A model generated the notes under the pieces. The model saw nothing but the letters and a program-made list of their open reading frames with translations. It ran no database searches and was not told the origin of the DNA. This document shows positions 50,904 through 60,268 of a stretch of DNA of 64,000 nucleotides, in pieces (the stretch's first letter is position 1; the number at the start of each line of letters is the position of its first letter). The position numbers and the translations under genes were made by a program. The stretch covers positions 1 to 64,000 of the forward strand of contig NZ_JBDJAW010000008.1 in assembly GCF_039649665.1 (NCBI RefSeq), written 5' to 3'. This DNA is from Microbispora sp. ZYX-F-249 (lineage in GTDB: Bacteria; Actinomycetota; Actinomycetes; Streptosporangiales; Streptosporangiaceae).

Positions 50904-52985
50904 TCAGTCACTCTTCGTGGCCGGTGGGACGTGGACTGCGAGTACCGTTACGTCATCATCCTGTTCATACCCGGACAGCATGTGGTCCACCAGGAAATCG
51001 AGCAGCATATTCGGGCTGCTCAGGACCTCCGGGGGCGCTTCGGCCACTACGGACGAAAGCTCCCTGAGTCCGGCGTCCAGCCCGCGCTTGCGGTTCTCCA
51101 CCAAACCATCCGAGTACAGGACGGCGGTGTGACCCGGCGGCACGCAGAACCTGAACTGCTTGCGGCTCGTGGCCCAGCCGAGCGGAGTGCCCGGCTCGGT
51201 CTCGTGCAGCAGCCCGACGCCCTGCGGCGAGACCAGCAGCGGCGGCGGGTGGCCGGCCAGGGCCAGCGTGCCCTCCCCGGTCCCCGGCTCGACGACCATG
51301 TACGCCAGGGTGGTGACCTGCTCCTCCTCCTCGGTCGCCTCGAAGACGCGGTCGAGCCCGGTCAGCACCGCCGCCGGGGGCGGGTTCGTCAGCGCGAGCG
51401 CCCGCATGGCGTTGCGGATCCGGCCCATGCCCGCGGCGGCCTTGACGCCCTTGCCCATGACGTCGCCCACGACCGCCGCCACCCGGCCGTCCTGCAGGAC
51501 GAACGCGTCGTACCAGTCGCCGCCCACCTGCACGTGGCGTGAGCCGGAGCGGAAGCGGTAGGCGAGCGTCATCCCCCGCACCACCGGCAGGCGCTCGGGC
51601 AGCAGGCTGCGCTGCAGGGTCTCGGCCGTCTTGTGCTCCCGCTCGAACAGTGTGGCCCGCTCGACCGCGAGGGCGCACTGCCCGGCCAGCGCCTCCAGGA
51701 AGACGCCGTCCTCCTGCGAGATCTTCTGGGTCCGGGTGAACGAGAACCGCAGCGCGCCGAGGGCCCGCCCGGCCGCGAGCAGCGGCAGGCCCACCCAGGC
51801 CCGCTCGTCCGTCTGCGCCAGGAAGCCGGAGATCCGCCCCTCGTCGGCGCCGGCGTCGACGAGCTGGGCGCGCAGGCTGTCGGGCGACTCGGCGAAGACC
51901 GGGCGGCGGCTGTTGACCGCCATCGTCATCACGTTGGGATGCGCGAGGTCGATGTCCTCACCCGGGGCGTCCGGGGTGCCGCCGCTGTTGATCACCTTCA
52001 GCGTGGCCCGGTCCGGGTCGAGCAGGGCGACCGACGAGTGGTCGGCGGCGAGGGCCGTACGGCCGACGTCGATGATGACCTGCACCACCTGCTCGACGGT
52101 GAGCGCCTCGGCGAGCTGGGCGGTCGCGCCCTGGAGGCGGGCGGTGCGCAGCGCGGCGGCGCCGAGCTGGTCGGTGAGGCGGCCGCGCATCTCCTCTGCC
52201 TCGCGCTGCGGCGTGACGTCGGTGTTGGCCCCGACCCACTCCACCACACGGCCGTGCCTGACGATCGGCACGGCCCGGACCTCGAAGTGCCGGTAGCCGC
52301 TGGCCCGGGTGCGCACCCGGTAGCTCCACTCGAACATCGTGCGGCCGCGCAGCGCCTCGCGCCACGCCTCCTCGGTGCCGGGACGGTCGTCGGGGTGCAC
52401 CGCGTCCAGCCAGCCGTGCGCGAGGTACTCCTCCAGGCCCTGGCCGGTGATGGCCCGCCACTGGGGCGCGTCCTCGGCCACCGAGCCGCTGGGCGAGCTG
52501 ATCCACACCAGCTGCTGCTGCGACTCCACCAGCGAGCGGTAGCGCTCCTCGCTGCGCTCCAGCATCTCCTCGTTCAGCTGCCGCTCGGTCACGTCGACCC
52601 CGAAGAGCGCGGTCCCGATGACGCCGTCGTCGCCGTGCAGCGGGAAGAACGACACCGTCCAGTGGCGGCTGTCGCCGTTCTCCGCGCGGGTCCTGATCCG
52701 CTGGTCGGTGATCGGCAGCGCCTCGTCGGCGATCCGGCGCAGCGCCGCGTCGATCAGGGTGGTCAGGTCGGCCGGCAGCAGCTCGGCCGGTTGGCGGTCA
52801 AGATGCAACTCGACAGGATGGCCGGTCAGCTCGGTAAAGGTGGAGTTGACCCGGACGAAACGCCCATCCGGGTCGAAAAACGCGAAGGCAAACGGCGCCT
52901 CCGACATCACGCCTCTGAAGAGGTCGGAGTCTGATATGTCCAAACCGGGCTCCCGGGGCCGGGGCACGGAGGTTTCGGCGCTCAT
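50904..52985 (-). CDS. PAS-PAS-GAF-PP2C SpoIIE-type phosphatase
   Basis: This 693-residue sensor phosphatase has two PAS domains (about residues 22-140 and 150-265), a GAF domain (about 295-450) and a C-terminal SpoIIE-like PP2C domain (about 470-690). The metal ligand Asp is in GGDWYDAFVLQDGRVAAVVGDVMGKG, and YSDGLVENRKRG and DDVTVLAVH follow. Such proteins control anti-anti-sigma factors; no RsbV/RsbW-like partner is visible nearby, so the target is elsewhere. ATG 52985 follows GGAGG. A TGACTG...CAGTCA hairpin overlaps the 3' end. Confidence 0.85.
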   Translation of the reverse strand: MSAETSVPRPREPGLDISDSDLFRGVMSEAPFAFAFFDPDGRFVRVNSTFTELTGHPVELHLDRQPAELLPADLTTLIDAALRRIADEALPITDQRIRTRAENGDSRHWTVSFFPLHGDDGVIGTALFGVDVTERQLNEEMLERSEERYRSLVESQQQLVWISSPSGSVAEDAPQWRAITGQGLEEYLAHGWLDAVHPDDRPGTEEAWREALRGRTMFEWSYRVRTRASGYRHFEVRAVPIVRHGRVVEWVGANTDVTPQREAEEMRGRLTDQLGAAALRTARLQGATAQLAEALTVEQVVQVIIDVGRTALAADHSSVALLDPDRATLKVINSGGTPDAPGEDIDLAHPNVMTMAVNSRRPVFAESPDSLRAQLVDAGADEGRISGFLAQTDERAWVGLPLLAAGRALGALRFSFTRTQKISQEDGVFLEALAGQCALAVERATLFEREHKTAETLQRSLLPERLPVVRGMTLAYRFRSGSRHVQVGGDWYDAFVLQDGRVAAVVGDVMGKGVKAAAGMGRIRNAMRALALTNPPPAAVLTGLDRVFEATEEEEQVTTLAYMVVEPGTGEGTLALAGHPPPLLVSPQGVGLLHETEPGTPLGWATSRKQFRFCVPPGHTAVLYSDGLVENRKRGLDAGLRELSSVVAEAPPEVLSSPNMLLDFLVDHMLSGYEQDDDVTVLAVHVPPATKSD

Positions 52986-53162
52986 GGTCGGCACCTCCGT
53001 CGCGTGCCAGCGTCTCCCACGAGGCACATCTCCATAACTGTGATTGGTAGCGCAGATCTGCCCTACATCATGGGCGATCGGCATACGCGGACGGAAGCCC
53101 CGCCCGGCATGCGGTCAACGCATCCTGTCAAAAGACCGGCGCCTCGCGCAGGAAGATCGGGC

Positions 53163-53729
53163 CTACTTCTTGGCCGCCCGCTTCGCTTCCTGCTTGGTCG
53201 CGCGAACCAGCTGCAGGCTCTCGGCGTCCACGACGTCGGCCACCGACCGGTGCACCCCCTCCTCGCCGTACGGCCCGGCCGCCTCACGCCAGCCGTCCGG
53301 GCGCACGCCGCACTGTTTGCCCAGCAGGGCCAGGAAGATCTGGGCCTTCTGCCGGCCGAATCCGGGGAGGGCCAGCAGCCGGCGCAGCAGTTCGGCACCG
53401 TCGCGGACATCCTCCCATACCTTCTCGGCCGAGCCATCGTAGTGCTCGACGAGATATGTCGCGAGCGCCTGGACGCGGGCCGCCATCGCCTTCGGATACC
53501 GATGGACGGCGGGCGCCGCCGCGAACAGTGCCGCGAACTGGTCAGGATCATAGGAGGCGATCTCACGCGCGTCCAGGTCGCGGCCGAGCCTGCCGGCGAT
53601 CGTCCGGGGCCCCGCGAAGGCCCGCTCCAGCGGCACCTGCTGGTCGAGCAGCATGCCGACGAGCAGTGCGAGGGGGCTGCGGCCGAGCAGCTCGTCGGCC
53701 TCGGGATCCTGGGCGAGCCGGATGCGCAT
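53163..53729 (-). CDS. HhH-GPD-type base excision repair protein
   Basis: This 188-residue protein is an HhH-GPD DNA glycosylase-like protein with LLVGMLLDQQVPLERAF and the helix-hairpin-helix ALPGFGRQKAQIFLALLGKQ. It is shorter than MutY or endonuclease III and lacks the C-terminal FeS cluster, but family members of this size are common in actinomycetes. A conserved Asp follows (VRPDGW). It should remove damaged bases. The C-terminus is basic (KQEAKRAAKK). ATG 53729 is used. It is upstream of the PP2C gene on the same strand, 177 bp apart. Confidence 0.8.
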   Translation of the reverse strand: MRIRLAQDPEADELLGRSPLALLVGMLLDQQVPLERAFAGPRTIAGRLGRDLDAREIASYDPDQFAALFAAAPAVHRYPKAMAARVQALATYLVEHYDGSAEKVWEDVRDGAELLRRLLALPGFGRQKAQIFLALLGKQCGVRPDGWREAAGPYGEEGVHRSVADVVDAESLQLVRATKQEAKRAAKK

Positions 53730-53830
53730 GGGTCAAGCTTCCCACGCGGTGGCCCGCCAAGGCTTGACACTGCCCCGGAAAGAGGTGGAATAAGGGGCGG
53801 CAGGTCCCCATTCAGCGAGGAATGCAGTCC

Positions 53831-54085
53831 ATGCCCGTACTCGCAGCACGAATCAGTGGCGGCCCAACACCGGAGCCGGGTCTCCGCGAACCGGCGGAGC
53901 TGGTGACCGATCGTCTGGCCGCGGAATTCCTGACCGTCCCCCTGTCCGCCGTCGCCCGCTGCGTCGCCGACGCCTGGGCGTGCGGGAAGCACCTGGGGCT
54001 CGACGTCACACCGGAGATCGTCGAGCGGGTCGCCCGGGAACGCCTCCTGGGTCTGGTGAACTCGGCGCCGCCTTCCCGGAGGTGA
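53831..54085 (+). CDS. Small conserved hypothetical protein
   Basis: This 84-residue protein has a helical C-terminal part (FLTVPLSAVARCVADAWACGKHLGLDVTPEIVERVARERLLGLVN) that resembles three-helix DUF3562-type or nucleoid-like small proteins; I cannot assign a role. The start chosen is ATG 53831, 6 bp after GAGGAA; the alternative ATG 53822 puts the ribosome site inside. It is divergent from the HhH-GPD gene with about 100 bp between. No membrane or signal sequence is visible. Confidence 0.55.
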   Translation: MPVLAARISGGPTPEPGLREPAELVTDRLAAEFLTVPLSAVARCVADAWACGKHLGLDVTPEIVERVARERLLGLVNSAPPSRR

Positions 54086-54247
54086 GGCGGCGCACGACGC
54101 TCACGCGGCCGTCGCCCCGCCCCGCCGCCGTAGTCTGGGAAAGGCTGGAGCGGCAGATAACGGGGAAGTCACCGGCCCGTGTTCCTGATGCCCTTCGCGG
54201 CGGGAATGCGAGAAGGTGGTGACCGTGAGCGAGCGGAGCGAGATCTC

Positions 54248-55813
54248 GTGAGTCGCCGGCGCCGACGTGACCCCCGGGAGACCCGGCCGCCGGACGACGT
54301 GTTCGCGGAGATGCTGCTGGCGGCCAGGGAGCTGCTCGCCGTGCGCAGCCCGCTCGACGCGGAGCTCATGGTCTCCGACATGCTCGGCGCCTGGTGGGGC
54401 AGGCGGCTGCGCGGCGGCGACGTCGAGCAGATCCTCGGCGAGGGCCTGGTGGACTACGCGGCCAAGGCCGGCACTCCGGCCGCGCTCACCCTGCTCGTCT
54501 CCGTCGCCTACCTCGGCACCGCCCGCCAGGCGGCCAAGGCGGAGGGCGCCGCGCTCGCGCTGATGGAGTCCGACGTCGCCCGGCCCCGCTGGGCGGACCG
54601 CGTCGGCGCCGTCAAACCGACCGGCTGCTACGTCTCCAGGGACGTGTACGGCGACCAGGACACCGTGGTGTGCACGTTCGCCTACAACGGCGAGGACCGG
54701 CACGCGCTGGTCGTGGTCGTCGACTACAACATGGGCGGGATGGCCCGCGACGCGTGGGTGTCGTCCCACGTCGACAAGCTGCTGGAGCAGGCCAGGCTGG
54801 AGGCCGCGGGAAACGCGCTGCTGCGGTTCGAGGAGCTGGAGCCGCAGCAGGCGCGGGCGCTGCTGGAGTTCGCCATGAAGGCCACCGGCGCCGCCGCGCA
54901 CGGCCGCGGCGGCCCGAAGCTGGTGAGCGACAGCTACAGCGCCTACCACGCCTTCGCGCGGGCGCGGATCAAGGCGCTGCCGCCCGGGCGGATGCGGCCC
55001 GCCCCCGCGCACACGGAGGCGCCCTACAGCCGCGATCGCCGCGCGATGCTGGCGGCCGAGTTCCTCGCCTCGGACGCGGCGGAGAACCTGTCGGACCCCT
55101 CGGCCGCCTCCCGGTGCGCCGACCACATCATCGACTACGGCTGCGACCAGGACTTCGGGCGGCCGATGCGGGTGAGCCCGACCAAGTGCGAGACGTTCCT
55201 GCTCGACTGGCTGCCGCGCAAGGTCCTGCTCAGCACGGCCGAGCAGGACGCGATGCCGCACGTGCTGTCGGCATGGGTGCGTTTCGCCGGTCCCCGGATC
55301 GGGCTGCCCGAGGAGGGCGTGCGGGCCACGCTCGACGCCGTCTGGGAGGCGACCGCCCGGTTCACCGAGGCCTACCGGGACCCGGCCACCTTCGGGCTGG
55401 ACCGCTCTCTCGTGGAGCGGCTGCTGCCGGACGGCGACCTGTCCGCGCTGGCCCGGCGCGCGTTCGCGTTCCCCTTGCTGCAGGGCATGCGCGGGTCGAC
55501 CAACCTCGACCTGCTGAACCCGGCCGACGAGGCCGACCGGCGCATCCTGCTGGAGATCGACCACGCCGGCGAACTGGGCCGTACGGACCTGGAGGAGCAC
55601 CTCGCCTGGCACGAGGAGATCGCGGGGCGGCTGTGGGTCGGCGACCCGCCGCAGCTGTGGGAGGCCGCCCAGCGCCTGATCGACCTGGGGCACGACCGGC
55701 ACGACGTGCTGCACGTCCTCATCGAGATCGCCGAGCGGATCGGCGACCACCCGGACGAGCTGGCCGCCGCCCTGGACGACATCGCCGACATCCCGGACGA
55801 ACCTCCCACCTGA
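54248..55813 (+). CDS. Conserved hypothetical protein, 521 residues
   Basis: This is a soluble protein with no family I recognise. The middle has a conserved-looking core (TGCYVSRDVYGDQDTVVCTFAYNGEDRHALVVVVDYNMGGMARDAWVS), followed by helical repeats with EELEPQQARALLEFAMKATGAAAHGRGG and MLAAEFLASDAAENLSD. Trp and Leu are abundant in the C-terminal third. GTG 54248 is the likely start; a 10-codon ORF (54219-54251) ends in a GTGA overlap with it and may couple translation. It is followed 27 bp later by a convergent ABC lipoprotein gene. Confidence 0.6.
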   Translation: MSRRRRRDPRETRPPDDVFAEMLLAARELLAVRSPLDAELMVSDMLGAWWGRRLRGGDVEQILGEGLVDYAAKAGTPAALTLLVSVAYLGTARQAAKAEGAALALMESDVARPRWADRVGAVKPTGCYVSRDVYGDQDTVVCTFAYNGEDRHALVVVVDYNMGGMARDAWVSSHVDKLLEQARLEAAGNALLRFEELEPQQARALLEFAMKATGAAAHGRGGPKLVSDSYSAYHAFARARIKALPPGRMRPAPAHTEAPYSRDRRAMLAAEFLASDAAENLSDPSAASRCADHIIDYGCDQDFGRPMRVSPTKCETFLLDWLPRKVLLSTAEQDAMPHVLSAWVRFAGPRIGLPEEGVRATLDAVWEATARFTEAYRDPATFGLDRSLVERLLPDGDLSALARRAFAFPLLQGMRGSTNLDLLNPADEADRRILLEIDHAGELGRTDLEEHLAWHEEIAGRLWVGDPPQLWEAAQRLIDLGHDRHDVLHVLIEIAERIGDHPDELAAALDDIADIPDEPPT

Positions 55814-55840
55814 CGCGCCTCCGGCCCGGGCGGCCGCCAC

Positions 55841-57544
55841 TCAGGAGGCGTAGCCGATGTCCTCGTACCTCAGGTCGTGGAAGCCGTTGGCCCCGATGTT
55901 GGCGAGCGCGGACCGCACGGCCACGCCCTGCGGGCACTGGTAGAGCGGCAGCACGTTGACCTTCTTCCAGACCAGCCGGTCGGCCTCGTTGAGCAGGCCG
56001 GGCACCTTGGCGGCGTCGAGCGTGCTGCCGGCGCGGTACATGGCCTCGTCGATCTGCTTGCTGCCGCTGCGCCCGATGTTGGCGTACCACTCGGTGTCGT
56101 CGCCCCGGCCGCCGCTCTCTCCGTCGGCGTAGATGTCGAAGGCGTCCGAGACGGGGTACGGCGTGCTCGGGTAGGCGAAGGCGGTGATGTCGAAGTCGCC
56201 GGGGATGAGGTGCTTGCCGAAGAAGTCGTCGAAGGACACCTTGCGCACCTCGACCCGGATGCCGACGCGCTGCAGCATCTGCCGGGCGGAGTCGGCCTCG
56301 ACGCCGCTCATGATGATTCCGTCGGGCACGACGAAGCGCAGCGTGAGCGGTTTGCCGTTCTTCACGCGCGTCTTGCCCGACAGCGTCCAGCCCGCCTGGT
56401 CGAGCAGCCGCCCGGCCCGCCCCGGGTCGTACGCGCCGATGTCGCCGGCGTTGGCCCGGTAGCCGTACTGGCTGTTCATGAGGAAGTGGTTGTCGAGCGT
56501 CACGGCCGGCCAGCCGAGGCCCTTCAGGTCGCCCTGCATGAGAGCGCGTCGGTCGAGCGCCGCCGCGACGGCCTCGCGCACCCGCGCGTCGGCCAGGACC
56601 GGGCTCTCCCCGTTGAAGGTGAACTGCCGATACTGGGTGCCGGCGGCCTGCCGGATCACGGCGTCCCACGCCTCCCTGACCCGCGCGTAGTCGGCGGGGG
56701 ACGGACCCACCTCGAAGACGTCCACGTCCCCCTTGGTGAACGCGTGGACCATCTGGTCGGGGCGCACGGCGCGGAACACGATGCCGTCCAGCTTCGCCCG
56801 GTTGCCCCACCAGCCGGGGTTGCGGGTGAGCGTGACCGTCCTGCCCTTGACGTCGAGGCGGTCCACCTTGAACGGCCCCGCGGTCACCGGGATGCGGTTG
56901 ATCCAGTCGGCGTTGAACGCCGCCGCGGTCGCGTTGGTGCTGCCCGGATACAGCGGCGTGAACAGGGACTGCCACTCGTTGAACGGCTGGGCGAGGGTGA
57001 CCACCACCTCGCGGTCGCTCGCCCCCCGGGCCACGCTCTGGACGTTCTCGTACGCGATGGTCGAGTCGACCCGGTAGTCCCGGTCGCGGCCGCTCATGGC
57101 CTTCCACTGCGCGGCGAAGTCCGTCCAGGTGATCGGCCTGCCGTCCGACCATTTCGCCTTGGGATTGATGGAGTAGGTGACGACCTGGCGGGGGGAGGTC
57201 GCGGTGATCCTGGCGTTGGTCACGTAGTCGGTGTCGAGGGTCAGCCGCCCCCGCGCGTCCGAGCGGAACGTGCGCGGCAGCAACGCGTCCGTCACCACCT
57301 TGACGGCGGTGGTGTCGCCGTCGACGTGGTTGCGGTTCCACTGGGACGGGAAGTCGGTGAGCCCCCACCGGAGCGTCCCGCCGTCCTTGACCTTGTCGCG
57401 CGCCAGCGGGTTGATGTCGTACGCCTTGACCGGGGAGGGGGCGAGCCCGTTGTCCGGTTCGCCGGTCCCCCGCTGCACGCCGCAGGCGCCGGCGGCCCAC
57501 ACAGCGGCCAGTGCGGCCAGGGCAACCGGCCATCGTGCTCTCAC
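55841..57544 (-). CDS. ABC-transporter substrate-binding lipoprotein (peptide/nickel type)
   Basis: This 567-residue family 5 extracellular solute-binding protein has an N-terminal lipoprotein signal with the lipobox AGAC (Cys21). The mature protein contains the usual peptide-binding fold motifs (GGTLRWGLTDFPSQWN, VVTYSINPKAKWSDGRPITWTDFAAQWKAM, then the SQYGYRANAGDIGAYDPGRAGRLLDQAGW block). It binds oligopeptides, nickel or similar ligands and hands them to a permease that is not encoded in the window. GTG 57544 has GGAG upstream. It is monocistronic here and lies convergent to the 521-residue protein. Confidence 0.85.
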   Translation of the reverse strand: MRARWPVALAALAAVWAAGACGVQRGTGEPDNGLAPSPVKAYDINPLARDKVKDGGTLRWGLTDFPSQWNRNHVDGDTTAVKVVTDALLPRTFRSDARGRLTLDTDYVTNARITATSPRQVVTYSINPKAKWSDGRPITWTDFAAQWKAMSGRDRDYRVDSTIAYENVQSVARGASDREVVVTLAQPFNEWQSLFTPLYPGSTNATAAAFNADWINRIPVTAGPFKVDRLDVKGRTVTLTRNPGWWGNRAKLDGIVFRAVRPDQMVHAFTKGDVDVFEVGPSPADYARVREAWDAVIRQAAGTQYRQFTFNGESPVLADARVREAVAAALDRRALMQGDLKGLGWPAVTLDNHFLMNSQYGYRANAGDIGAYDPGRAGRLLDQAGWTLSGKTRVKNGKPLTLRFVVPDGIIMSGVEADSARQMLQRVGIRVEVRKVSFDDFFGKHLIPGDFDITAFAYPSTPYPVSDAFDIYADGESGGRGDDTEWYANIGRSGSKQIDEAMYRAGSTLDAAKVPGLLNEADRLVWKKVNVLPLYQCPQGVAVRSALANIGANGFHDLRYEDIGYAS

Positions 57545-57646
57545 GTGCGTCTCCGATCCTCCCGGCTACCCTACGTCGTCGATTAGTAGCAGGAAGTGAC
57601 TGCACTCGGCCATCGGGACACGCGCCCTGGGGATTCCCCTACGACA

Positions 57647-59995
57647 TCAGGACAACTCGTCCACCGCGCTGCGGACGTCGTCGCTGGTGATCGTCGTCAG
57701 CTCGGCGGCGTTCGCCGACCCCTGCTCGGCGAGGCGGACGTCGCGCCGCAGCGCGGCCCGCTCGTACAGGGACCGGGCGAAGCGGCCGTTGCCCAGCCCG
57801 TCGATGAGCCCCTCGCGGCAGACCCAGTCGAAGACGTCCGCGAGGTCCCGCGCGGCGGAGGAGTCGAACCTGTCGCCGCTCCGCGCGGCGAGCAGCTCGG
57901 CGATCTCGGTCAGCTCGGACGGCGAGTAGGAGGGGAACGACACGCGCTGGTTGAACCGGGAGGCCAGGCCCGGGTTGGTCGCCAGGAACGCGTCCATCTC
58001 GCGCTCGTAGCCGGCCAGGATGACGACCAGACGGTCGCGGTCGTCCTCGGCCCGCTTCAGCAGCGTCTGCACCGCCTCGGCGCCGAAGGCGTCGCCCCCC
58101 GAGTAGCCGGTGTTGACCAGGCTGTACGCCTCGTCGATGAACAGCACGCCGCCGAGCGCGCGGTCGACCAGCTCGTTTGTCTTGATCGCGGTCGCGCCCA
58201 GATGCTGGCCGACCAGGTCGGCCCGCGACGCCTCGACCACGTCGGGCCGGGCCAGCAGGCCCAGGGCGGAGAAGATCCGGCCGAGGATCCGGGCGACGGT
58301 CGTCTTGCCGGTGCCCGGGGGGCCGACGAACACGATGTGCCGCATCTGCGACTGGACCGGCAGGCCCTGCTCCTGCCGCATCCTGGCCACCTTGAGCTGG
58401 GCCGTGATCGCGTGGACCTGCCGCTTGACCGGGTCGAGGCCGGCCATCCTGTCGAGGTCCGCGAGCGCCTCGTCCAGGGTCGGCGTGACCTGGTAGCCGC
58501 GGTATCGCGCGGTGATCTCGTTGAACGCCTTGGTCACGTCGTCGGCGGTGACGGTGACCAGGTCCTCGCCGCGCGGCGCCCCGCCCGCGCTCACCACGCG
58601 CACGTCGCGGGCCTGTGCCGCGGCCTCGGCGAGGCTGCGGGCGAATCGCGCGTTGCCGAGGTCGTCGACGAGCGCCCGGCGGTGCACGTCCTCGAACAGC
58701 CGGCGCAGCACGGGACGCGCCTCCGGGGCGAGCAGGTCTCCCCGGCGCCGCTGCAGCGCCTCGGTGATCTCCAGCAGTTCCGCCGGGCTGTAGCTGGGGA
58801 AGCGCACCCGGGTCGCGAAGCGGCTCGACAGCCCCGGATTGGACGCGAGGAAGTCGTTCATCTCCCGCTCGTAGCCGGCCAGGATGACGATGAGCCGTTC
58901 ACGGTCGTCCTCGGCCCGCTTCAGCAGCGTCTGGACGGCCTCCGCGCCGAACCGGTCGGGCTGGCCGTCGCCGGAGTTGATGAGGCCGTACGCCTCGTCC
59001 ACGAAGAGGACCCCGCCGAGCGCGCGGTCGATGAGCTCGTTTGTCTTGATGGCCGTGGCCCCCAGGTACTCCCCCACGAGGTCGGCCCGCTGCGCCTCGA
59101 CCACGAACGGCGTCTCCAGCAGCCCGAACGCGTAGAAGATCTTGGCGAGCGACCGGGCGACGCTGGTCTTGCCGGTGCCGGGAGGGCCGACGAACACGAA
59201 GTGGCGCATCGGCCGCTCGTTGGTGTAGCCCGCCTCCCTGCGCAGCCGGGCCGCCTCGATCGACGCGGCGATGGCGCGCACCTGCTCCTTGACCGGTTCG
59301 AGGCCGATCATGGACTCCAGCTCGGCGAGCGCCTGCTCGACCGTGATGGGCGGCGGAGCGTCCGCCTCGGCCGGCGCGGGCTGGTGCCCGCCGGCCCGCG
59401 CGCGCACCTGCACCTGGCTCTCGGCGCCCGCCGCCTCCCGCTCCGCCTCGCCGCGCACCTTGCGGGCCAGCACCAGGCGGTAGAGGAGCACCGCGGCGGC
59501 CGCGCCGTAGGCGCCCCACAGGGCGGCGGACGGCGACAGCGGCGACAGCGACAGCGCGACGACCCCTGCGGGCACGAGGGACATCAGCGTCGTCAGCCAC
59601 GGCGGGACCCACCGGATCAGGTGAGCCGCGCCGCCGGTCAGCGCGCCCAGCAGCATCAGCAGACCGGGCGCGATCGACTGCCCGCCGAAAACGCCCATGA
59701 ACAGCGGCAGCAGCAGGCCCCATCCGGCGAGCACGAGCACGGTCGCGGCGGCACGCGGATAGCTGAGGGCCAGCGCGAGGAAGCACAGCGCCAGGAACGT
59801 GTAGATGAACGTGGGCATCAGCGACCAGTTCAGCGCCGCGGCCACGCCCATCGTCGCGACCAGCAGCACCACGAAAAGCGCGCGCCGCGCGAATGGCGGA
59901 AGCCTGAAATAGCGGAAACGCACCTGTTCGAACAGATCACGTGCCGCAGTTCGGTTTAAGAGGCTCGCCGCCCGTGCCCTGTCGGAGTCCCGCAT
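57647..59995 (-). CDS. Membrane-anchored protein with two CbxX/CfxQ-type AAA+ domains
   Basis: This 782-residue protein has four to six N-terminal transmembrane helices (about residues 38-172) and a short linker. Two AAA+ modules of the CbxX/CfxQ/EccA type follow. Each has Walker A GPPGTGKT (270-277 and 558-565), Walker B GGVLFVDEAY/GGVLFIDEAY (327-336 and 616-625) and arginine-finger-like SRF motifs. EccA in ESX systems has one such module without membrane helices, so this double, membrane-anchored form is unusual. ATG 59995 follows GGGAGG. A CCGCACGTGCGG palindrome and a TATAAC box lie 30-50 bp upstream. Confidence 0.85.
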   Translation of the reverse strand: MRDSDRARAASLLNRTAARDLFEQVRFRYFRLPPFARRALFVVLLVATMGVAAALNWSLMPTFIYTFLALCFLALALSYPRAAATVLVLAGWGLLLPLFMGVFGGQSIAPGLLMLLGALTGGAAHLIRWVPPWLTTLMSLVPAGVVALSLSPLSPSAALWGAYGAAAAVLLYRLVLARKVRGEAEREAAGAESQVQVRARAGGHQPAPAEADAPPPITVEQALAELESMIGLEPVKEQVRAIAASIEAARLRREAGYTNERPMRHFVFVGPPGTGKTSVARSLAKIFYAFGLLETPFVVEAQRADLVGEYLGATAIKTNELIDRALGGVLFVDEAYGLINSGDGQPDRFGAEAVQTLLKRAEDDRERLIVILAGYEREMNDFLASNPGLSSRFATRVRFPSYSPAELLEITEALQRRRGDLLAPEARPVLRRLFEDVHRRALVDDLGNARFARSLAEAAAQARDVRVVSAGGAPRGEDLVTVTADDVTKAFNEITARYRGYQVTPTLDEALADLDRMAGLDPVKRQVHAITAQLKVARMRQEQGLPVQSQMRHIVFVGPPGTGKTTVARILGRIFSALGLLARPDVVEASRADLVGQHLGATAIKTNELVDRALGGVLFIDEAYSLVNTGYSGGDAFGAEAVQTLLKRAEDDRDRLVVILAGYEREMDAFLATNPGLASRFNQRVSFPSYSPSELTEIAELLAARSGDRFDSSAARDLADVFDWVCREGLIDGLGNGRFARSLYERAALRRDVRLAEQGSANAAELTTITSDDVRSAVDELS

Positions 59996-60025
59996 CGACG
60001 CCTCCCCGCTTCGACCCCGGTTATA

Positions 60026-60037
60026 CCGCACGTGCGG
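60026..60037 (-). promoter_or_regulatory. Palindrome in front of the AAA+ gene promoter
   Basis: CCGCACGTGCGG, a perfect 12-bp palindrome with a CACGTG core, immediately upstream of the TATAAC -10-like box on this strand, about 30 bp before the ATG. Confidence 0.45.
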
Positions 60038-60162
60038 ACGGAATGGGTGGACCCTTGCGGCACGTCGCCGTCGGGCACGGCGACGCCCCGCACCACTGCC
60101 CAGAATCGCGGGTCTCCCCACGGGAGGACGACGACGCGCGGGGGTGCGTGCGGCGCCCCGGC

Positions 60163-60233
60163 GGAGACACGGAGACACAGAGACACGGAGACACGGAGAC
60201 GGTGGCTGGTCAGGTGGCCGCCGTCTCCGTGTC
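60163..60233 (-). terminator. GGAGACAC repeats forming a terminator hairpin after the MFS gene
   Basis: Nearly five GGAGACAC-type octamers (60163-60200). The last of them pairs with a downstream CCGTCTCCGTGTC: GACACGGAGACGG (60190-60202) with 60221-60233 makes a perfect 13-bp stem with an 18-nt loop. It lies 36 bp after the MFS stop on this strand. Confidence 0.7.
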
Positions 60234-60268
60234 GTGCCGAGCCTGGGAGGTCTGGCGGGGAGTCCCGG

